In this document: one piece after another, positions 33,838 to 45,588 of the stretch
Layout of the letters: each line of letters opens with the position of its first letter
How positions within the stretch are numbered: the stretch's first letter is position 1
Source: Wolfiporia cocos
Lineage: Eukaryota > Basidiomycota > Agaricomycetes > Polyporales > Phaeolaceae
Reading direction: 5' to 3'
Length of the DNA: 64,000 nucleotides
Assembly: GCA_029448655.1 (NCBI GenBank)
Contig: JACCLO010000001.1
Coordinates: 2,108,001 to 2,172,000, forward strand
The notes under the pieces: model-generated
The model's input: the letters and a program-made list of their open reading frames with translations, nothing else
The model's database searches: none
Told to the model about the DNA's origin: nothing
Made by a program: the position numbers and the translations under genes

Positions 33838-34972
33838 CTACACGCCCGATTCGTAGGGATATACCTTCCTCCAGTGCTCTGCGATCTCCTCCCGTGTCGC
33901 CCACCAGACCTGCTTGTCCTTCGTGTACTCCAAGAACTTTCTCAGCCCAGCAATCCGCGCCGGGCGCCCTATGATCCTGCAGTGCAGCCCAATGGAGAGC
34001 ATCTTGGGCTGCCCGTTTAGCCCCTCGCGGTAGAGCTCGTCAAAGGCGTCAATGAGGTACCTTGCAAAGTCGTCTGACGTCGTGAACGGACCGTGCCCTG
34101 CATTCTTGTAGTCGTTGGTGTCCAGCGTGTAGGGCACGATGAGCAGGCCGTCTTGGGCGGAGCCGCCGGGGTATGGAACCCTTCGTCTTATCAGGATCGT
34201 CCCGCGTGCTGGAAGGGGATGGAGGTACTGACCAGTGAGGTAAGTCGTCCGAGTAGTCGTCCGAGTAGTACAACAGAGGCAGGCCCTCCCTGCGGAAGAC
34301 GTCCGCGACAATTGCGCGAGAGCGCGGGCTCGCCTTCGTTGCCACCATGCCGTAGTACCATCCCCTTGGGGCTCTTCCCGAAGGAGCTGTGGACTGGATG
34401 GCTGTTGTGACCGGGTTCAGCCGTGTGTGCTCCGACTTGTGAACGAGCGTGCGATGGCTTACCCCGGATTGTCTTGAGCACATTCGCCCTTTCCTCCTCC
34501 TCCGACCATTTCGATCGGTCGACCCATCTCCATCCGTGGCTGGCGATTTCGTGTCCGCCCTCTTCGAGAGCCGCGGCTACAGCTGGATTCATCTGCAGCG
34601 CCTGGCCAACAGCGTAGGACGTGCATCGGATGTTATACTCGGAGAAGAGACGCAGGATGCGCCACACGCCCGCACGAGAGCCATACTGAGAGGACCGATC
34701 ACTAGGAGATTCAGACGTTATGATGAGACGCCAACCTCGTACATCGACTCCATGTTCACGTCCCGCTCGCCAACATAAGGTGTGGCCCCGGGTCCAATTT
34801 CGCTCCCAACAGTCACCGTGAGCTCGTCGCCGTTCAGCGGCGTGGCTTCCGAACCCTCTTCGTAGTTCATGACGATGTTGACCGCTATCTTTGCGTTCTT
34901 TGGCCACTTTGGGTCGGGAGGATTGGGCCCATACCCGACAAGATCCCTAGGGCCATATTCCAAAGAACTCAT
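33838..34972 (-). CDS. PuuE-type allantoinase / polysaccharide deacetylase family
   Basis: Four exons from the start: 34736-34972, 34463-34685, 34233-34401, 33838-34180; 323 residues, normal for the family. It begins MSSLEYGPRDLVGYG, continues KIAVNIVMNYEEGSE (conserved in PuuE-like proteins, where the usual catalytic Asp region is altered) and YGSRAGVWRIL. EIASHGWRWVD is the metal-ligand HGxR motif, LLYYSDDYSDDLPHW follows, and SIGLHCRIIGRPARI matches the C-terminal conserved block. Characterised members hydrolyse allantoin in purine degradation; fungal members are often labelled chitin deacetylase-like, so the substrate is inferred. No signal peptide is visible, fitting a cytosolic allantoinase. 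A longer upstream frame has no ATG and was not used. Confidence 0.88.
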
Positions 34973-36458
34973 CACGACTGTTCCTGTACTTGGCTGTAGA
35001 GCAGAGAAGGGCAATGAGAGATGGGAGACGGGCCATGCGTTATCTCTTCGACTTTAGATAGGTGAGCGACGCCAGATAGCGGGTGAACATCGGCTGGCCC
35101 TACTAACTCAGAGAACTTGGAGCGAAGTTGTGAAAGTTTGATCAGAATTCAGCGAAACATCGGCCGTCAAGGTACATTTTCACGAGACCTTGTTGATTGA
35201 TGACGATGGTGCTGGCTAAATGTATGCATCGTCTCATATGAGCTTGGACGAAGTTGTCAGCCTACCTGCTTACTCACCTTTGACTAGTCAACGTAGAAGT
35301 GGAACGCGGTGTTGTCGATGCAAACGCAGCGCCAGGAAGAGTCGACCTTTTGACTAAAAGGCTCATCTGCATTGGTCTAGGGTAAGGTGACATGAATAGC
35401 CATATCGAACGTCGGGCTAGACTCTGCTTGATAGCTCCACCAGCTAGGTGGATTTACGGCAAGCTTAGTGTCCGTATGACCAGTTATCGAGTTGATGTCG
35501 CCCTATCTCAGTAGCCAGACAGATTCGGCAGCACCCCAACCTAGGAGAAATCGTGAGTCTAGAAGGAGGAAGAGCTTCGAGGAGTCAGCAGTTTATATGC
35601 CAATGTAAACCTGCAGAGATGGCTTCGTCGTCGCACATTCGGTAACAGGCAGTTCTCGCTACTATCCGCCTCCGCGAGGACAGTAGCACGTAAGCTAGCC
35701 GCGACTCAATACCATACCAGACACAATGCATGAGAGTCGCCTCTAACGGAAACGGAAGAACACAGGACCCACCGTGATGCTCACGGGGCAATCAATGTCA
35801 AACATCACCGGCGCGTTCAGTTCACACCAATCAGCGCGCTGACCGAGAACAAACGAGCTCGGACGACATCGAGCGAGTGGAGCAATAACCATCATGTATT
35901 CGTTTCGGTGCAGCATACGGGGACCGATAGCACGAGAAGCATGAAGCCCGGGGACGGGATGTGGGGAGGGTATCCTATAAATATGTACGACGTCTTCTGC
36001 GCGTCAGCAAAGGCGAACGCGGGGCGTCGGACACATTTTACATACGGTTGCCAAAGGAGTGGATATTCAAGCGATTGTGTGTGGGTTTCTACTGGTACTG
36101 GGGCACGGACGGAGGATGAGCTCGTCAAGAGCGCGAGAGGAGACACAACCTGTCGACGAGATCGTGTTATAACACGCTCTCTGCGGAACAGCAAGCGCGA
36201 ACGGGGCTCACTGGGATTGCGGGGTATACCATAGGGAATCAACGGTGTGTGAATGAATATGGGAACGGTCGGGGAATGAGAGACGAGTGCCCAGTCGTCG
36301 GACGGAGCAGCACGCCCGTACGCCAGCCGCCAGCAACGGGCGGGGCGGGCGGACATTAGCGTGGGCCGAATGCTGGGACGATGAACCGTCCAGGCAGGGC
36401 GCGCTGCGGATGGTCGGCGGCGACGAGCACGAGGAAATTCCTGGCCGACGCGCGCGGG
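34973..36458. other. Intergenic, nothing recognised
   Basis: About 1.5 kb between the deacetylase start and the phosphatase stop, both on the minus strand. Only short frames without domain signals were found. Confidence 0.5.
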
Positions 36459-38413
36459 CTAGACGTTCGGGTTGAGCACGCCGCGCACGTCGCCGGGAGC
36501 AGCGCCGAGGTCCTCCAGGAAGGGGCAGAGGTCGGCGAGCTCCGTGTCGTGCGGATCGTTGAACCAGGACGAGATCGGGACTGCGTTGTGCGGGTGGAAG
36601 ATGTACGACGCGGGTGAGTTGTCGATGATGATCGTGTCCGAGATGGGTCGTCCTAGCTGTGACAGGTCCTGCGGAATGTGAAACATGAGCGTTACTGAAA
36701 GCAGTGGGCGCATATAGGCACTCCAGCACACCTTGACATAGTTCCCGCGGTGATTGTAGCAGCTTTCGCGGAAAAGACGATGCGCGACCGCGCGACCTGG
36801 GTCAAGTCTATCGAGGACCGGATCGGCATACTGGAATAGCAAGGACAGCACGACGATGCGGAAGGGTTGAGGATGCGACAATATGCAGGGGAGACGGGAC
36901 CGTGTAGAGGAACGCACCTTACTGAGACTCGCAGTGAACACCACGACTTCGTAAATCTCCCCCATCTTCTGCAGGAACAAGTCTACGCCGGGTCGCTTCA
37001 GAACATAGAAGTTGTGCCAGTATGACTCGATCTCGACAGGGACGATATAGTCTGGTGAAGGAACCGGCTGCGACTAGTGACTGAGAATGGTCACTATCAC
37101 GGGCAGTGGCAAAGCACATACTTTCAGACTACTGTGTACTAGAGTCTCGTCGAGGTCCAGAACAAGACACTTGCGACCCTTGTGCTCGGGCGCAATGGGA
37201 GGTAATAGCGGTTGTGGTCGACCGTCCTGATAGACGTTAACGGGGACGCATATAGTCAACTTCATCACTCACTGGACCTATTGGGATACCAGCACCACCA
37301 TTCTGTATCAACAGCTGTTCCTCAGCCTCGATATCCACATGAATGAGACTCTGAAGAACGTCTTCCTCCGTGAATGAGCCATCAGACTCCTCACCGCTCT
37401 CATTCCCAGGTGTCCGAATGGGATCGGCGGGAATACTGTGCCCAGTCGAGCCCGGGGGCTGCACAGCGCCGGCCGTCACTCCTTGCGTTTCTGAGCGCGG
37501 CAAAAGTTGAGAGGGTGTAGGCGGTACGAAGACCTCGGTCTCTGGCAGGGGACCGGCAGGTACGATAGCTAATGGTGCTGGTACATGGGGTATCGCTTCA
37601 CTGCACAATTAGTCTGCAACGAGTATCGCAAGAGATGCCTACTGACCTTGGTCTTCAGAAGCTGTGGAGGACTCGACCGTCGTCTCTATCTTCTCTAGCT
37701 CGCTCGGTTCCTGCTGCTGCTCCTTCTTCTCTCTCTTTTTCGTCTTCTCCTTCTCTCTGTGCACCTCCGCTGCGCGTGACGCGCCCTCTTCGACGTCAAT
37801 CTCGTGATCGCGTCCCGAGGGGCGCACACACGACATGCATATGCGCCTGACACGGGAAAGGAACGACGTCTTGGCGCGCTTGCTTGCCCTGCGCGGCGTC
37901 GGCGGCTGCTCGCTGCTCGAGGGCGTGCGCAATCCCTCATCCTTAATCTCGCGTCGGCGCTTGCCCGTCGGTGTGGCAGTGGTCAGCGCAACGGGCTGCT
38001 CCCCGCCCTCCGTGGCGGCCGGACGCTCCTCCTGCGCGACGGGCGTGGGGTTCGCCGCGGGCGCTGGTTCCAGCCCAGTAGAGGAGGACGGCTCGGGAGC
38101 CTGCCCTGTACTGTTGCTAGTAAACGAGTGGTCGCCTGCGGGCGTAGCACCATCCTGGGTGGGGGTGTGGTCGCGGGATGTCTCTTCTTGGCGCGGGCCG
38201 CTCGCCGCAGCAGGCGGCGCAGAATCCTCGGCGGGCGCGTCTGCGCTTGGACTCGCTGGACGGCCTTCGCGGTCGGGAGGCGGTTGCGCGGAGCCACCTA
38301 CATCCGGCGTCTGGACAGGCGTGCGTGTTAGCTGGGCGTGCGCGCTGGCGACGGGGAGAGAGTACCTGTGCAGCGAAGGAAGGATCTGCAGGGTCGGCGG
38401 CAGCCATGGCCAT
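36459..38413 (-). CDS. PSR1/SCP-type CTD-like phosphatase
   Basis: Seven exons from the start: 38366-38413, 37647-38310, 37273-37595, 37122-37226, 36918-37067, 36732-36830, 36459-36668; 532 residues. The first 340 residues are Ser/Pro/Glu-rich and disordered with basic patches. The C-terminal 180 residues form an FCPH/NIF domain: [13 protein letters not shown] (catalytic DxDxT), [65 protein letters not shown] and NAVPISSW. These enzymes remove phosphate from Ser/Thr; yeast Psr1/2 act at the plasma membrane in salt and stress responses, other relat­ives on the Pol II tail. Exon 3 uses an acceptor (gaag) three codons inside the first possible one, because only this keeps frame. The exact target is not deducible. 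Confidence 0.92.
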
Positions 38414-40173
38414 GCTGTCGAGCCGTGGCAGGCGCGGGCGTAAGGGAGGAGGACAAGGACGCGAGGAGGGCTGTGGTCTCGCAAGCAGAGAGTATGCACA
38501 CGCTCGAGCTCGTCTCCCTCGGCTCAGTCGTCCGTGAGAACGGGCTCTTGGCCGTAGCGCCCATATTCGGGGTCTAGATCGTATCGTACGCGCGGAAATT
38601 GCATTTTGTCGCGCATAGATTCCGCTCGAGAGGAGAGGGACGGCGGGGGAGGGGTACGGGGGCGGGGAACGCCAGCGGCGCTGAGTGAAGATTTAGACGG
38701 CGATAGCACAGCTCTGCACTAGAATTCTCATCTCCACCTTGCATAGCTACTCGCCAGCGTCCACGGAGCGAAATCTCTATTTGTCAGGGCAAGATGTGCA
38801 GCACGGACCAAACTTTCGCGGAACAAGATGCTCAGCTGCACGGTGTTCGGGCATCACGCTGACTCTCGGACGCAATCCCCCTCGCGGACGAGCTCTCACG
38901 GTGCCATCACGGCCAGAGCCCTACACCACTTCATTTCGCGTATGCGATACGCGTTGGCATCAGGCGGATTTGCCATCAATCTCAGCACCGCTATCTGCGT
39001 GCTCGAGCCACGGCAGACATCGTCGACATGACGCAATGTCTTGGACCACGAGGCGGGTGTGGGCGCATTTGTCAGAAGGAATCCTCCCCGACTTCCTGCT
39101 CACATCTGCTCTCAATTGCGTTCGGTACGTACAGGTTGTACAAGATCAAGAATAATCAATGATTTTCTCAGCAAAACAGCAAGCAGCGCGCCCTACCTCT
39201 GCCACTTCTTTCTCTCCTTTGCCACTCCCGCCACAATTCCCCGAGCAGGCGCTGGGATACTGCCCGCCCTGAAGTGGTCCGTGCGCTGAATCTTCGGACC
39301 GCTAAAGCGCGCTACGCTGCATCTGGTTCCGCATTCTTGTGCTCGGGCACGTACTGTCGCCAGTGAGGTCTTTACCGAGGCACAGTCTTTTGCTGATTGC
39401 AAATTACACATCCGAACACGTCTGTCGGCTTCGGCCTTCAGCAATTTTTGGAAACCCTCTCCTCCCTGTGATACCAGCGCGCGCTGCGTTGGCTGAGGGA
39501 AGAGCGGATTGAGGGTTGTCTGGATCTTCCTGTATTTAGTAACCAATACATTGGATCTGTATGCTGGATGGAGTCTATTCAGTCCAAGATTGGGTTTGTG
39601 GCTTTGTAATTGGCTGTAGGTCCAGTTATGAGTGTGCGTGGATGTATATGTGCATCGACTGCGGACTGGGCACGATCTTCTGCGGTGTGTTGCAGCCGTA
39701 GCTATGAAGCCAGAATCTGAATATCCCATATTATATGCTTCGATAACAGAACGACTGTCGTGTCGTGCAACGACAATCATGTAGCTACCCTCCCGGATGT
39801 TCACCATCTACAAACACTTTGTATTCGTAATGAATGGCTACTGGCTTTCGAGCTGTTGATGTTCACACCGTCGTCGATATGCATAGAGAAGGCAGGCGAT
39901 GCGAAGTGGCATCCATACGACGGTACGCATGAAAGGGTACAGTAAAACCTCGTTCGAATATCTTAACCACTAACCTAGCTACGCTGTATGAATACATAGT
40001 GCATATAGCCACCTGAGGTACAATATCGACAAGTCATCCCTGAATCGTTGGCATATCAGTCGTTAGCGGGAATCTATGTCATTTAGCCATGTTTGCACAG
40101 CCAGCCATGACGTGGAGGACCCCGTTGTCACATTCCTTGAGGCATTGGATGAATACAGCCCGAGTTCATCCCC
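38414..40173. other. Intergenic with unassigned frames
   Basis: Includes the phosphatase leader, where a short ATG-started frame near 38620 could be an upstream ORF. A minus frame at 39193-39807 (204 codons, basic, no domain recognised) is not supported by an exon pattern and is left uncalled. Confidence 0.4.
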
Positions 40174-41955
40174 TCACCAGAATCTGTTGGTTTCCGGAGG
40201 GACACCATTGGCCATTCGGAGCATCACAACCTGCCCAGACAGGGTAGAGAACTGTGGAAGCAGCCATCAATCAGCCGAAGCCTGCGAAACAGCCACAAGA
40301 CAACCACTTACGCCGTTCCCGACAAACACCTGTGCACGCTGTCCAATGAGCACGTCAAGCGCCTGCTTCACGTACTTCTGCTCGCGGTTCACCAGGAGGT
40401 CCCTGCTGCTCGCGACGTTCTCCCACCCGCCCGCGCGGCGCAGCGCCGCCTTGAGCTCCACGACCCACGGCGTCTGCGCGTTCGTCATGACGTAGATGTC
40501 CTTGAGCCCGCGGCCCGCGTCGCTGCGGCGGACGTCCTCGACGCGGCGGACGATCTCCTGCACGCTCGGGAAGCAGTGCGGGCGGTACGCGCGCACGCGC
40601 CGCTCCGCGGTCGAGTGCAGCGCGAGCCCGGCGTCGAGCCTGTCCGGCAGCGCGGCGAACGCGTTGTACCCGTGGAAGCCCGCGCCCGCCGTCGCGAGGC
40701 GCGTGCAGTAGCTCTGGAACGTCCCGCGCCGGACGTGCAGCACGAGCAGGCCCGGCAGCGGCGCGTACCGCGCGCCGCCGGGCGCGAACGGCTGCGAGGA
40801 GAGGTACGGCTCGAGCGCGCGCGAGGGCGAGATGATCTCGCGGTTCGTGTCGAAGGCGAGCTCGACGAGAGGGGACCAGCCGAACTCGGTGAGCATGGGT
40901 GACTTGGAGAATGATGGCCATGCGTCTAGGAGCCTCTGTCCGTCTCCGAACAGCCTGGAGGAGGGCATGAGACGATACCGTGTCAAGAGACGGTATGACT
41001 CACTGTGCATCAAATATGGTGGTGGGAAGCCGTGGCACCTCGACGCATGGGTCGTCTACACTATCTAAGAGTTCCACCCATTTATCGATCAATGTCTGAG
41101 CGGTCGGGCGGCTGCCTACTGCTGCCAAAACATCCTTCCTGTTGATGATCCTGGGATTAGGGCAGACTTTGTGCCAAAACTCCCTATTCACAGCGCGGGG
41201 GCTCTGCGCGGATTCATTGGCGAAGGGTTCTCCCACAATAGGTCCTAGGGGAATCATAAGCGCTTGATGGTTGATGGCTCGAGGCACTAGACAATTTACG
41301 TACCTTGTATCACGGCGGACAACGGGATCTGAGCGGGGGAGGGCCGCCCGGTGTAGAGCACGTAGTCCAGCCAGCCGTCTTCATTCCAAGTGTAGTTGTC
41401 GAAAACGAAACTGCAGGATTCTTTGAGACGGTCCGTTGCTTTCGAAGAAAACACACGTACGAGCGATGTGAGCGATATGCTAGGTATGAGTTGAGCAGTA
41501 CCTCTTGCATGAATGTGCCCCAACCAGATTCTACATTGAATGAGAATCGCGAAAGTAGGTCGATTAACCTCAAACCTACCGCGAGCTTCGTCGGGAGCGA
41601 TCCACAGATATCTTCCATTGAGACCTTCGGGATGAGGCGTAGACAGATTATGTTGAGGCAACTGGAGCTCGTGTTCATGGTATCTCGAAAAAATTAGAGG
41701 GAGGCGTGGGTTTTCGGTTGGAGCGTACAGCCGTGAGTCTTTGGGAGGTGTCGCTGGTGGCATGGCAGGATATGTGTACACCAGAAATACGATTCCGACG
41801 ATTGAAATCACAGTCGAAATGATGCACTTTGCATAGCGTCGGGATAAGAGAGACAACGGCCGTGTGTCTTGAGCCGAGACAGGTAATGAGAGCTCATATA
41901 GGCGGCTAGTTGGACGTCTGCCTGTGTTAACTGTAGGCCTGGAGGGTTTCCACAT
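40174..41955 (-). CDS. O-fucosyltransferase-like type II membrane protein, copy 1
   Basis: Six exons from the start: 41580-41955, 41461-41530, 41304-41410, 41004-41244, 40312-40954, 40174-40251; 504 residues. It has a short cytosolic N-terminus, a signal-anchor helix at about 44-60 (IISTVISIVGIVFLVY), then a lumenal region with SGWGTFMQEVLLNSYLAYRS, FVFDNYTW, HVRRGTF, IYVMTNA and FVGNGFSTLSG..MLRMANG. I recognise this as a mushroom family related to GDP-fucose O-fucosyltransferases, where HxRxGD contacts the donor and the late S/T-S..S-x-M block closes the site. Here the D of HVRRGD is T. The large fifth exon is extremely GC-rich compared with its neighbours. Expected location is the Golgi; acceptor unknown. 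Confidence 0.75.
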
Positions 41956-43699
41956 TCTGGTTAGGATGGCTGAACGCCACAGGATAGTCGGGCCCGGCAA
42001 AGGGCGGGCTACGTGGAGGGGAGCAAAGGGGAGACCTGGAGGAGCGCGCGGATGGGTAGTTATATGGAGGCTGTCCCTAGCGAGAGCTGTACTAGACGCA
42101 CTGCGATCAAGTTCGTACGGAGGAAGTCAACCGGACGAAGCCCGTGTCTCTCCGATGACAGTCGGGCAAAGTGGTGCTTTTCAGTTTCGCGAGCTAAGAG
42201 CACGCGTACTCGTGGGTTCGTGCACAGGATCGCTTCACGATGGCAGCAACTGTTGCATTATTGGGATACCGCGGTCCGCAAAGGCGCCAAAATGTTAGCG
42301 TAGTGCTTTGACGACAGAATGGCGGTGACTGTCACCCCTTTACACTTGGACCTGCTAGAGGTCGCGGTACCACTCATGGATATCTGGGTCCGACGGGGAT
42401 GGTCGATTTGTCATTTTTACCAAGCTGACCAATTTTTGGTGGGTTTGTGCATCACACGTGGCGAACTGGCGAACTGACTCAAGTGGACAGACGCTCGCTC
42501 GGATGCGAGATCCGTACCGACGAATTGTAGATTTCCCCGGCTGATCGACACCACCCGATCTTGATGCGCCTGTTGCGCAGCTGCCAAAGCGCCCGCCTGT
42601 GCTCGAAACTTGAGTGTGGCGGGATCCCAGAACTTTTGCTTGCTCTCGCATCGTTCTCAATATTCGAAAAATTGTGTAGGCGGGAGTATAACATAATTGA
42701 ATACCTAGTGACCTAAGTATCGATATCATCATGCGGCGCTCAACGTCCCACCCGGATATCCCACGCCGTCTTTGTGGGTGCTCGTGCCAATCTCGTGCCA
42801 TCCCAGCAACGCGCTGTCACCGCTCTTTGGCAGTGTGTGGAGTGTCGGTGTCACCTGTTACAGCCATGCGATTGTTCCAATCATTCCTATCCACTCCACA
42901 AAGAGGACGGTCTGCCTATATCAGAACTTATGGCAATTCAACATGCATGACGCAGTGCCCTTTCGCAACACCCTTGCCATAGAAGGCGGTTGAGAAGGTC
43001 TGAACAAACACCGGTTGGTTCTGTACCCGGTGCTGACGGCGGTAATATCGAATCCGCCGCGACGTCGCAATACGTCGGACGTCTATAGGCCGAAAGCAAA
43101 TAACTATCCCGCCTCTAGACCATTGTCTGCACCAGAAATTGTGCACCAAACCGTCCTGACACCGAAGGGAAACCTGAGACATCTACGCTTGTTAACTGGG
43201 AGATGCAAGCCGAGAGCAAATTATAGCACAGGCTACAAGGATTCATCATGGTCTGCGGTGCTGAGTAGTCGAGGTGGCTTCTGAAGTTGCGACAATTTGA
43301 CATATTTCAAATTGCCGCTTCACACAATGCGCAGAAGTGGTACTGAACTTGTAACATACAACTTAAGAAGTTCGGATGTGTAAGAAGATGTGGGATCACG
43401 TACAACGGGAGCGACGCTCTAGATGCGGTTCAAAGATGCCAGAGCCGTCGAGTCATAGTCATAGTGACGAGCGGTCGAGTCATAGTGACGAACGGTCGAG
43501 CATCACACACGCTTAGACGGCGCTAAGCCAATTTCTTCTGGGGACAGTTATCGCGAGGACTCACACAGTGATGAATATACGTGTCTCGAACGGACCGTTC
43601 TGTCATCTATCTTTACCTCAACCTCGCCGACGGCAAGTGGCGATATTCCTGTCTGCTTTCTTTGCACATAGAGGCAAGGCGAATGAGCTGGCGCTGAAG
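41956..43699. other. Intergenic with one unassigned frame
   Basis: A minus frame at 42355-42801 (148 codons, ending EWYRDL-stop) overlaps a second frame with Ala/Gln-rich composition (near 42540-42640). Neither could be tied to a family. It may be a small multi-exon gene or a relic. The rest shows nothing beyond the short tandem repeat at 43446-43500. Confidence 0.35.
43446..43500. repeat. Short tandem repeat, about 20-bp unit
   Basis: Two to three units of cggtcgagtcatagtgacga with an internal cata-gt duplication in the first copy. It lies in the 3' flank of KTI12, with no coding frame. Confidence 0.7.
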
Positions 43700-44819
43700 T
43701 CAAGGTTTCAAATTTCCTTCGATGTACGAGGCAAATTTATCCGCGATACTAGTCTCGCTCCAATCCACAGCGCCCTTTTCCGTCGTCCCCAGCGTGATAG
43801 CCTTCTTGTGGACGGTCACAAACTGCCTCTTCAGGCGCTGCAGCTCTGAAAGAGTGATATTCCGTGCAGGCAATGTGAGACGCTGCCGGAGTGTCGCGCT
43901 CAACGAGAGTGTGACGGGTCCTCCCGTTCCCTGCGACACCATCTGTTCGGCCATTATCGTAGATACCATAGTCGTTGTAGTATGCTCTAGCGTCCGTAGC
44001 GCGTCCGTGGGGGCTTTCGGGACCTGGGCATCACTGTGAGCACACTACTCAACCACCATGTCCAGAGGATGCGTACCGCCTGCGTGCCTGCATTCGGCGG
44101 CTTCACGATGCCTTCCGTCACAGCCTTCCAAATTTCATCCGCAGGCACGTCGTCGTCCGTCCAAGGCACGGTAAAAAGCGGCGAGTCCCAACGGACCATT
44201 GAGGACGGCTCCTCGTACCGCAGCAGCAGGTTGTCCAGACTGTAGTCTATGATCAGCACGTCGTGACAATGCTGCACGGGGCTCGATCCGCTCACGTTTC
44301 TGGTGCATATGCTCGGCCGTCTTGCCGAGAAGCGTTCCACTCTTTACAGATTTCCGGGGTAGCCGCGACATACATCTACTTCGAATCAACGGATTTGCAC
44401 GCATAGTCCGTGCATGAATGGAGAAGCGTACAGTGCAAACTCTCAGCTTCTGCTCCCGAGCGGCGCAGTACAGCTGGTAGCGGAAGCCTTTGATATAGTT
44501 CATTGCATCTATAATCAGTATTGTGTCCTGGCCCATCTGGCGCTGCGCAGCAGTGAACAGGGCTGCGCGAGCGGGTTTCTCTGCGCGACCATCTACATTT
44601 CTTCATCGTTAAGTGATCATGAGCTATCCGTCGGGTCGACCGCGTACCATTATACGCTTGGCGGTCTATATTAAGCACGTCGTCAGAGACAACCGAGACC
44701 TTCAGGTTAGGACCGGCGTAGCCAGGATCTCTCAAGCGAGCTTCCAGGTGAGTCTTCAATTGTTCGGCGCGTCTACTTTTACCGGAAGATGGATAGCCGG
44801 AAACCGTGATGAGGGCCAT
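43700..44819 (-). CDS. kti12: KTI12, Elongator-associated P-loop protein
   Basis: Five exons from the start: 44648-44819, 44432-44592, 44296-44375, 44077-44239, 43700-44023; 299 residues, the usual family size. It begins MALITVSGYPSSGKS, with the P-loop at residues 7-14. Then VVSDDVLNIDRQAYNDGRAEKPARA (in pieces), TILIIDAMNYIKGFRYQLYC, VAATPEICKEWN, YEEPSSMVRWDSPLFTVPW and, at the C-terminus, ITLSELQRLKRQFV. KTI12 is related to PSTK, binds tRNA and is required for Elongator-dependent wobble-uridine modification. It sits between the two O-FucT-like paralogues on the same strand, without functional link. Confidence 0.95.
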
Positions 44820-45588
44820 GTGCACTCTTCCTATCGCATGAGCAGCGAAACAGCAAAACCAGTCGGTTAACGTACGTCCGGCAACTATGTTTCGCGATGC
44901 AAGCTCTGGGATCGAGGATCGATATGCCCGCCGCCGAAACCGCCGATCGTTGATCGGCGTGACCTCCTCACCCCATTTGGCAAGTAGGAATGCTCGTATC
45001 AATTGCAGTTGTTTGCCGCAAGCGATACAAGACTTGCTCATATTCCACTCTTGAAGCAGTCATTCGATTTAGCAGTCCGTTTGATAGGCGACCGCAGAGC
45101 TCATACGGTGCTTGCAATGAAAAATGGACTGCACCGATAGCAGTGTTCAAGCTGAACGCCACAGTTGCTTCCGTGACACGGTGGTACAAGCTCTATCTTC
45201 AAGAGGAAATCACCCTCAATTACTAGCGTTGTCGCCGCCATGCTGGATCCCGCAGACGTCCAGAGAGAGCTCAGCCGGGAGACCTCATAAATAGAGCATT
45301 ATCATCGTCCTAGTTGTCCTTGAAGTTCAGCTACCACTCACGCATGGCTTATCTGTTCAGAGTGAATGGCAGCAACGACATCGCAATCTAAGCTGTATGC
45401 TTTCCGGTGTAATGTAGTTTTTTTTTCCCGAGGAATCAATACTCAATGGTATTCTAGCCATTAATGAGTCTTATCAGGGCGATCGCCCGTCCGTATATGT
45501 TCCTCGAGGAAACCATCCAACATAATATACTCAACCATGACATTAATCGCGTGCCTGCACAAGCTACGTATCGATATCTTATCCATTA

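Noticed and set aside
34973..35014. N-terminal extension of the PuuE-like protein
   Set aside because: The longer frame begins with TTG; the ATG at 34972 gives the family-typical start.
39193..39807. 204-codon minus ORF as a gene
   Set aside because: No recognisable domain, unusual composition, no splice or neighbour support.
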